A stretch of DNA of 64,000 nt from Siphonodentalium dalli (taxonomy: Eukaryota > Mollusca > Scaphopoda > Gadilida > Siphonodentaliidae): positions 96,803,319-96,867,318 of the forward strand of contig CP136066.1 in NCBI GenBank assembly GCA_032622095.1, read 5' to 3'. The number at the start of each line of letters is the position of its first letter. The first letter of the stretch is position 1. The notes under the pieces were generated by a model. It did no database searches. It had not been told where the DNA came from and saw nothing but the letters and a program-made list of their open reading frames with translations. This document shows, piece after piece, positions 56,990 through 64,000 of this stretch. The position numbers and the translations under genes were made by a program.

Positions 56990-57780
56990 GAACCTTCCAG
57001 AAACGTAAAACTTAAATAAATAAACTTGCCTTGATGTCGCTAATGCATAGATCATTGTGTGAATGGAAAATGAGCGAGCAACTGACATTAAATGTCACTA
57101 TCAACGGATAGAAAGTATCTGACTATCAATGGGTAAAAAATATCTGTCATCAGTGCATCAAGCCAATCAGTGAATTATTTGCTTGTCTATCAACTAAGAT
57201 GATCTCTGGCAAGACCTAAAGTATCCAAGTCTGATAGAGTGATGTGACTATGTTTATTTCCATCAAAACAGCTTCTGAAACAGGTTAAACTGTTATTTGA
57301 ACTAAATGAGATAGATCATTCCCAGTCATATGAGTAATATCAGTACAGCTTTATTAAGTTTTGAACCAAATTTAGTGAAATTTGGGAGGTGGGTGTGAAC
57401 AAATTGGGAGTAAAAAACATTGGTTTTGCAGGTTTGGTGGTGATGGGTCCCTGAAAATGCCAGATGCAAAAAAAAATTCATTCCTTCCTGCAAATTTTTT
57501 ACTACCCCCATCCCCCTGCTCCACCTACAATCTTTGCATCAGCTTATACCGAGGTAAAATAGCCGAAGAACCCAATCATGCTAATTTATTGTGCTACATA
57601 AATCATATATGCTAAGCATAGTCAGTTAATAAATGTTAACACATCCTCCAATAAAGGGGTTTCAGTTTTTAATTTTCCAACAATTGGAAAGATATAGGTA
57701 CCAGTTGAAAACAATTTCCAGAGTATATGCAAAGTTAATGCACATTTACTGATATAAGCTAATTATGATAAAACAATTCA
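56990..57780. other. About 800 bp with no supported gene
   Basis: A short Cys-poor frame at 57382-57615 (MGGGCEQIGSKKHWFCRFGG) ends within low-complexity sequence. I do not consider it a gene. No repeats beyond single A and C runs were noticed. Confidence 0.4.
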
Positions 57781-57790
57781 ATTAAGCTTT

Positions 57791-58446
57791 AAGGTAGCAA
57801 TACACGATTTCCAGCAATTTTGCCAACCTGGGAGGGGGGTACTGTACTTCAAATCAATGCTAAGCCATTATCGTTGGCATATATCCAATCAAGCATGTTT
57901 TAATTTCGACAGAAATTTTAGGTGTAATCATTTAAATGTACTTTTGGTTCTTCGTACAATATGTCATTGAGTTATGCCCCTTGGTTTGCACACACGAACC
58001 GCTCAATTTTACCCATTTTTTCACTCAAATTGGCCATTTTCTACCCAAAAACAGACCATGATAGAGCGAATGTCAATAAATAAGATTCTTCCACCTGATA
58101 GAGCTATGATAGAGCTGAGAAATATTTGAAATAGAAAAAAAGTTATCGTATCAATTTGAAAAAAAAGTCTTGCGAGCCCAGATGACAGAATTCAGGGGAG
58201 AGAAATCGGGCTATTTTCCTGTAACCAATAACACAGAGTTGGCCTTCACTGAATACGAAAACCCTGTTGCGTATCCAAATTTTTCACTTTTTTGAGAACT
58301 TTCCCAGTTTTGTAAAATAAATAAACCTTCAAACCAGTAACGACACAGTTAACACAGACTACACTGGCCGTTATGCCCCCCCCAGATACTTATATTTCTA
58401 TTTTTCAGACCCCCTACAACCTGTGAAATCGTGTACTTCTACCTAA
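57791..58446. mobile_element. About 655-bp TIR element (AGGTAG..TACACGATTTC ends)
   Basis: AAGGTAGCAATACACGATTT at the left and, reversed, TAGGTAGAAGTACACGATTT at the right. The left is preceded by TT, so TTAA is possible. The interior has CATACGTATTC-poor AT-rich sequence and no ORF. Confidence 0.65.
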
Positions 58447-58541
58447 GCATAAATATATTGCTCTGAAGTATCATTGTATTATGGTAAATCATAATTCAGT
58501 TACCCTTAAACGCCATTGTTTGTTTTACCTCTCTCACCTTG

Positions 58542-58814
58542 GATAAAATGGTATGACATAAATGGTATCAGTGTGTGGAGCCTTCCCCTATTAGTTGACT
58601 CAAAGACTGAGATACTACTATGTCAAAGGTTTCAACTTGAGCGGAATTCTGAAAGAGCATGTCTGAACTTTGTGTGAGTGAATTGTGCTTCAGTCTAATT
58701 CATGAGAATGGATTACTCTTATTAAGCGAACCATTATTTCGCTTAAGACAGCCAAGGGTATAATAAGTGACGGCATTGCCCACACTGATACCATTTATGT
58801 CATACCATTTTATC
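58542..58814. mobile_element. 273-bp MITE with perfect 34-bp TIRs
   Basis: GATAAAATGGTATGACATAA followed by ATGGTATCAGTGTG is mirrored exactly at 58781-58814. There is no ORF in the 205-bp interior. A target duplication was not evident. Confidence 0.85.
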
Positions 58815-59838
58815 AGCTAACACTGGTCAATGTGAATTCGGGTCCCACATACTCTAGGAATACACACACCGCTGCACACTGTGGGTCAAATATAGACAAA
58901 TTTTGACAAAAATCAGCTCAAATAAGGTTGAAAACAGACATTTCTCTAAATATCAGTCATGTGACAAATGTTCAGGTTGCTACATGTACCAATTATTATT
59001 GTTGCAACACATGCCGAAATAAATTTATGAACTAAAAAGATCTTAAATCAGTTTGAAAATAAGCATAAGTCTAGTAGATCTGAAATTTTGAAATGGCTGA
59101 AACCCAAACATGGCTGATGAATCTTAAATACAAGAAAATATCTAGGGTTATGTTAATTAGCCTTGATAATAGTGCAAGGTTACCTCTAAAGTGCACATAA
59201 TTTATCTGATCATTGTGCGAGTATAAACAAAAGTTTTACTTTTTTCAACATATAATGAATTTCCCTTTCAAAATATAGTCCATATATCAATGTATATGGA
59301 TTTCTATGTGTTTTTTCCCTTTCAAAATTCATGTGAACTCTATTATATTCTGATTTATATGCAACTGTGCATGGATGCACTGGAAGCCCTTGTGGCAGAT
59401 ATTTTTGTATCTGTATTTCTGACATGGGGGATGTCCTAGGCATTGATTGAACCATAATTTGTGTGAATAAATGGTTGCTATGGCTCCCTAATGTTCTCGT
59501 CTTGTGGGTAGAGTTTGAAAAATCTTCAAAAATGAGGTCCTGTCCCATCATGTATGGTCATAGAATGGTGCACTGGACCTAAATCATGAATATGTTAGAT
59601 TAACACAACTGATAGTTGTTTTAAATACTACTTCCTGGTCACAAATGCTTGAAACATATGTTTTGTGTCCATGCTTTAAACCAGCAAGGACCATGACTGG
59701 TAAATATAATGTTTAATTAGGTGAATAGCTATTGGACTCACAGAGAGTGATAATTTGATGGATTTCACAAGTCGCAGTATCAGTATAATAAGTTGTGAAC
59801 TTGTGAGGCAGATGTTGGGTTAAATTAGCCAAGTTATA

Positions 59839-59950
59839 CATTAATGCCCTAAGTAATCGACCTCTTAACCAAAGCAGAAGTATGGGTAACATTTCAGGAT
59901 TTAGTCAGAAATGTGGCTTGTTGCCATTCATCAGAAAGCTCTCCCCGAGA
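59839..59950. repeat. Fold-back family D, copy 2 (one arm)
   Basis: TAATGCCCTAAGTAATCGAC, AGCAGAAGTATGGGTAAC and TTGTTGCCATTCATCAGAAA match the left half of 61876-62046. Confidence 0.75.
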
Positions 59951-60429
59951 TTCACTACCTTTATACATTTCTATTTTCAGACTATATTAATGATGGAGAA
60001 CGAGAGATGTGGTTAACTCATCAGGACAAATCATTAGAATGTAATAATGTGAGACTGTGAGTACCATAATGATAAGCATAAATGATTATTGTATTTTGCA
60101 TGCAGATCTTTAGTAACATCAACAATCAGCACTGACTGGTACAATGTACATGTAGCTGTATATGTAGCCATAAATCAATGACTTTTGGGATAAAAACATA
60201 TTTCTATATAATCTACTTTTGTTGATATATTTAAGAGATTAAACTACTAACTAATACCAATATTAGTGATAATGACTTTTTTTGGTGAAAAAATTTGACT
60301 TTTTTATATTAATCCCAGAGACTACAATTATCTGCTGAAGTAAAAATATATGATGTGGTATATAGACTGTTTTTACTTTTGTCACATTCTCAGGGTCAAA
60401 GTATCATGATTATAGAATATATTCTTCAG

Positions 60430-60733
60430 TCATATTTAAATTTGTGCAGTACATTGTACTATTTTTCGCTAGTGTGCATTTATTATTCACATGTGTATAG
60501 CTAAATCATGGTTAGATATTTTAAGTTGAATTTCTTCTAAAATATAAACATATATATTCCAGACTGAAGGAATTTTTGTCAAGATGATCTTTAATATGCA
60601 CAAGTATTTTCAGCGATAATGAAGAACTGAAATTGTCATCATATACAAAAATATTTGTAAGTTTAGAAGTTGCTCAGAATTTAAAATAGAGCGAAACATA
60701 GTACTGCACAAATTCAAATATGAGTATTTGTAT
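60430..60733. repeat. TIR element, family E, copy 2
   Basis: CATATTTAAATTTGTGCAGT and ACTATTTTTCGCT are mirrored by AGCGAAACATAGTACTGCAC and AAATTCAAATATGAGTA. Related to 34038-34561. Confidence 0.75.
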
Positions 60734-60739
60734 ACAATT

Positions 60740-61870
60740 GATATACAGGGGATCCTAGTAGTTCAGTCAGTATTGGGCATGAATAAGGAATCAGAATTCC
60801 TAAATGAAAAGATGTGTACTAGTATTTAAATATCGTACATGTATATGGTACATGTATATTTATTCCAAAAATATATAGCATATTTAATTTGTAGTAGACA
60901 ATTATATCATCTCAGCCATAGAGCTTTCTCTTCCAGAATCATTCCGATAACCAAGATGGACACAGTTTAAATTGAAAAGCACAGTATGACATCATTTGAA
61001 CTAACCATTGCTTGATCTGCATGTTAATCAGGAATGAGATTTTCTTCATGGCATTGCTGAGAAAGTGCATCGAACATAGCAATATATCTTTTTCAATATC
61101 ATTGTCATTATTGTGTTACTTCACAAAACTGCTGGTAACATTGTAAGAATGTAATGATTGTACATGTGGCAATTCGCTAAATTCAAGTGTGTTTAATGAA
61201 CTGCAGTTGTGCAATTACTTGGAGTCTTGTCCTTCCAGCCATATCTGCATCTCTCTCTCCATTAGAACCTATAATAGAACGATAACAATATTTTATGTTA
61301 TAGAAACCAACATCACTATATAAAGGAGACTGGTGCTGCCTAACTCATGGAGTGTGTGACTCACTGGAATTGGCGTCAAGTTTTGGATAGCAGATCTTGA
61401 ATGTTAGTAACCAGAAAAAGTGAATAGTTTCAGTCGAGGCCAACAAACAGTGCAAAAGACAATAACTTTCAGTTTAGTTTAATTGTTATTCTCATTAAAA
61501 TTATAAAATAACAATTCTTGTAATATCAATCCACCAGCAATGTTATATATTAAGGTTGGCAAAATTGTAAAGTTTGATGTCTAATCTATACTGGCCTTTA
61601 GTGAAGAATTGAATATGAGGTCACTCTCCCTCAGACAATTTTTTTTACAACAAAAGACATTTTATGAAACTTGTTTTGATAACATGATTATATAAGTGCA
61701 GTTATCATCAAAACATGAAAGAAACATATATGCTGTCTCATATATTCATCCCTAGATATTGAATCAAATAAAATACATGTGCCACTGCCAAATAAATTGT
61801 GTTCTAAACATCGTAATATTTTTGTCCCACAATATATATTTCTAGTGACGGAAATGTCTGTTGAGTGGTG
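60740..61870. other. About 1.1 kb without a supported gene
   Basis: AT-rich sequence lacking long open frames or obvious repeats. TACATGTATA-type motifs at 60835-60860 are low complexity. Confidence 0.4.
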
Positions 61871-61875
61871 CCTTT

Positions 61876-62046
61876 TAACTTCTTAACCAAAGCAGAATTA
61901 TGGGTAACTTTTCAGGATTTAGTCGGAAATATGGCTTGTTGCCATTCATCGGAAAGCTCTCCCGAGAGCCATATTTCCGACTAAATCATGAAAAGTTACC
62001 CATAATTCTGCTTTGGTTAAGAGGTCGATTACTGAGGGCATTACTG
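61876..62046. mobile_element. Fold-back MITE, family D, copy 3
   Basis: CTTAACCAAAGCAGAATTAT on the left is mirrored on the right, with a 20-30 base loop near CTCTCCCGAGAG. The right end GGGCATTACTG is followed by TA. The outermost left bases are lost. Confidence 0.85.
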
Positions 62047-62554
62047 TATGTCTATTATTCATTTGGAGGGAATTCAGGATACACCAACAGATAGAAAATA
62101 TCCTAAGGGAACTACTTGTCACTTAGTATTTAGTAAAGAACCTTTGACAAGCTAAGCTGTAGATATAAACTACATCAGTTATAACAAAAAAATGTTTCAA
62201 ATGTCCGCTCTCAGAATTCTAATGTACATGTATGTACAGTTGTACCTGTCAATATTCTAGTGGTGCAATCCTCAAACCATGCTGACACCCATCGGTCTCA
62301 ATCATTCTTTCATTCCTTCTATTCATATTCTGTGCTTGGACTGGGCTACAAGTGCATGAACAACTGATCTGAAATATAAGAAAAGTTGATTTAATTTTTG
62401 GTTTAACATGAAACGGCATACATTTTTAAATACTTTTCTGTCAGAAAAGAATATCTATAACATCATTGGAATATTGAATAAAGAATGGGCATCATATAAG
62501 ATGACATATGATATGGTGTGAGATGTGCTGCAATTGGTTTGGAAGAAAAATTCA

Positions 62555-63185
62555 TTTTGTCCATTTTGAGTTTTTGACCATCAGCCATGATTTTGGCCGA
62601 ATAACCAAAAAATGACTCGATCTCATCCATGACAAATTTCACAATGATCTGACAAAAGATGCGACCTGTAACCCTGGCCAAAGGATTTAGTCATGCAAAG
62701 AGTAAAATCCAAGATGGCTGCCAGCGGCCATGATTTTTGGCCGAACGACCCCACTAATGTAGCCGAATGACCCCAAAATTACTCATTCCCCATCTCCATG
62801 TCAATATTAACATCCGTGACAAATTTCATGATGATCCAACCAAAGGTACGACCTGTAGGCTGTGCCAGAGAATTTAGTCATGCAAACAGTAAAATCTAAG
62901 ATGGCTGCCAGTAGCCATTTTTTTGGCTGAATGACCCCAAATTACTCGTTCGCATCTACATGTCATTGTTAACATCCGTGACAAATTTCATGATAATCAG
63001 AAGAACAGTACGACCTGTAGCCCGTGCTAATGGATTGAATATTGAAATCCAAGATGGTCGCTGGCGGCCATGTTTTTTTTCTTCAGAATGACCCCAAAAT
63101 GAACGGTTCTGGTCTAAATGTTGATATCAACAGCTATGTCAAATTTCATAATGATCCGACCACAAGTAGCACCTGTAGCCTGTAT
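62555..63185 (+). repeat. About 170-bp tandem repeat, four units
   Basis: Each unit has, in order, AATGACCCCAAAATGACT or a variant, TGACAAATTTCATGATGATC, a TACGACCTGTAGCC motif, GGATTTAGTCATGCAAA and CCAAGATGGCTGCCAG. The units decay from left to right and end at an (AC)n run (63199-63222). Confidence 0.8.
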
Positions 63186-63715
63186 TGTTGACGAATCACA
63201 CACACACATACGCACACACAGACGACAAAGCCATGGCAATAGCTCAAACTTTACAAAGTAAAGTTCAGCTAATAAAACAAATGGTTGGGTTAGTCTTAAC
63301 TAACATATATGTGAGCCAGAGAGGCCCATTTCACATTTATTCTTCAGGGCGAAAACTATACCTGTGTTTCTGGTAATAAACGGTCATTGAAAAATATGGG
63401 TGGCCCAGGTGGGAAGGTGGTGTTTTCATTTTTAGCTCAACTTTACTTTGTAAAGTTTTAGCTATTGCCATGGCTTGGTATCGTCGTCTGTTTGTGTGTG
63501 ACTCGTCAACAATTTCCTCTAGCACGGGCTACAGGTCGTACCTTTGGTCATTATAAAATTGGATCATTATAAAATTTGTCATAGCTGTTGGCATTGACAT
63601 GTAGATGGGAACGAGTCATTTTGGGGTCATTCGGCAAAAAACATGGCCACCAGCAGCCATCTTGGATTTTACTCTTTGCATGACTAAATCCTTTGGCACG
63701 GGCTACAGGTCGTAA
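63035..63715. repeat. Large inverted repeat with about 250-bp arms
   Basis: The left arm (to about 63268) ends ATGGCAATAGCTCAAACTTT, and the right arm (from about 63428) begins AGCTCAACTTTACTTTGTAA and then runs back through TGCCATGG, CGTCGTCTG, ACAGGTCGTA and CAGCAGCCATCTTGG. The 160-bp centre has no gene. Confidence 0.8.
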
Positions 63716-63949
63716 CCCTTTTATGACTGGAGCCATGCTGGTTCAGCATTAATGATCCTGTGCCAGTGCATTCTATTATATATGGAGCCTCGAATATATA
63801 AGAGAATGCACTGGCTTACAAGGTCAAGGTAAATATTGTTAAGCCAATGAATTCTCTTAAATATAAGAGAATGCATTAATTCTCTTAAATATAAGAGAAT
63901 GCATTGGAACAGGGTTTTCACAAAATTTCAAGATGCAGTCATGAAAGGG
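63716..63949. mobile_element. piggyBac-like MITE with palindromic core, copy 2
   Basis: The left end is CCCTTTTATGACTGGAGCCA and the reversed right end is CCCTTTCATGACTGCATCTT. TTAA flanks the right side (63950-63953) and GTAA, a likely mutated TTAA, the left. The core holds three or four GCATTCTCTTATATAT palindromic arms, the same as in 15619-16073. Confidence 0.75.
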
Positions 63950-64000
63950 TTAACCCGAAGAAATTCACCTTGATAGTTGAAGTTTTGGACATCTTACTTC

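Overview
This is an AT-rich window from a eukaryotic nuclear genome. It has spliced genes with GT-AG introns, and most of the rest is transposable elements and their fold-back derivatives. The mix suggests a marine invertebrate, probably a lophotrochozoan such as a bivalve: CR1/jockey-type LINEs with 5-bp tails, a Penelope-like element, an rve-type integrase gene, hAT, piggyBac-like and Mutator-like or P-like elements, and THAP, BED and PHD finger fragments. The taxon is an inference only. I saw no tRNA, rRNA or CRISPR.

Layout. 1-1.2 kb: the first coding exon of an acidic, reticulon-like protein on the minus strand, with a GC-rich promoter. 1.25-14.9 kb: nested repeats. These include a terminal-inverted-repeat (TIR) element at 2500-10809, whose right tip received a 5'-truncated LINE (18-bp target duplication), which in turn holds a hAT-like relic. 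They also include a 708-bp element with proline-codon-like CCCGCCCC subterminal repeats, and a 1.25-kb TIR element with two convergent small ORFs. 15-33 kb: the most gene-like part. A two-exon DDE integrase on the plus strand (17932-19689) faces a complete six-exon gene on the minus strand (32713 to 22154, 382 residues) that begins with two zinc-ribbon motifs. All five of its exon junctions agree in phase. Its introns hold a Penelope-like fragment and GATG/GATA microsatellites. A damaged THAP finger lies head-to-head with it at 32.9-33.2 kb. 33.5-37.4 kb: hairpin elements, then a SAP-domain ORF with one internal stop. A 1.6-kb TIR element encoding a PHD-finger protein is inserted 10 bp upstream of that ORF's start. 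37.7-46.4 kb: a gypsy-type LTR retrotransposon remnant, long inverted repeats, tandem duplications, a LINE fragment and a 21-bp minisatellite of about 30 copies. 47.9-50.5 kb: a LINE ORF2 with a recognisable RT domain and only three visible lesions. 51-54 kb: more fold-back elements, a small cysteine-rich (CXC-like) gene and a textbook 128-bp hAT MITE. 54-57 kb: tandemly duplicated blocks with CTTAAG-palindrome arrays and G runs. 57-64 kb: mostly intergenic or intronic sequence with several TIR elements and a large inverted repeat at the end.

Most interesting: (1) the integrase and zinc-ribbon gene pair, a possible two-gene mobile unit; (2) two TIR elements (11556-12264 and 35474-37071) that share the same asymmetric outer ends but have unrelated subterminal repeats, one of them carrying a PHD-finger gene; (3) several families of near-perfect fold-back sequences that recur across the window.
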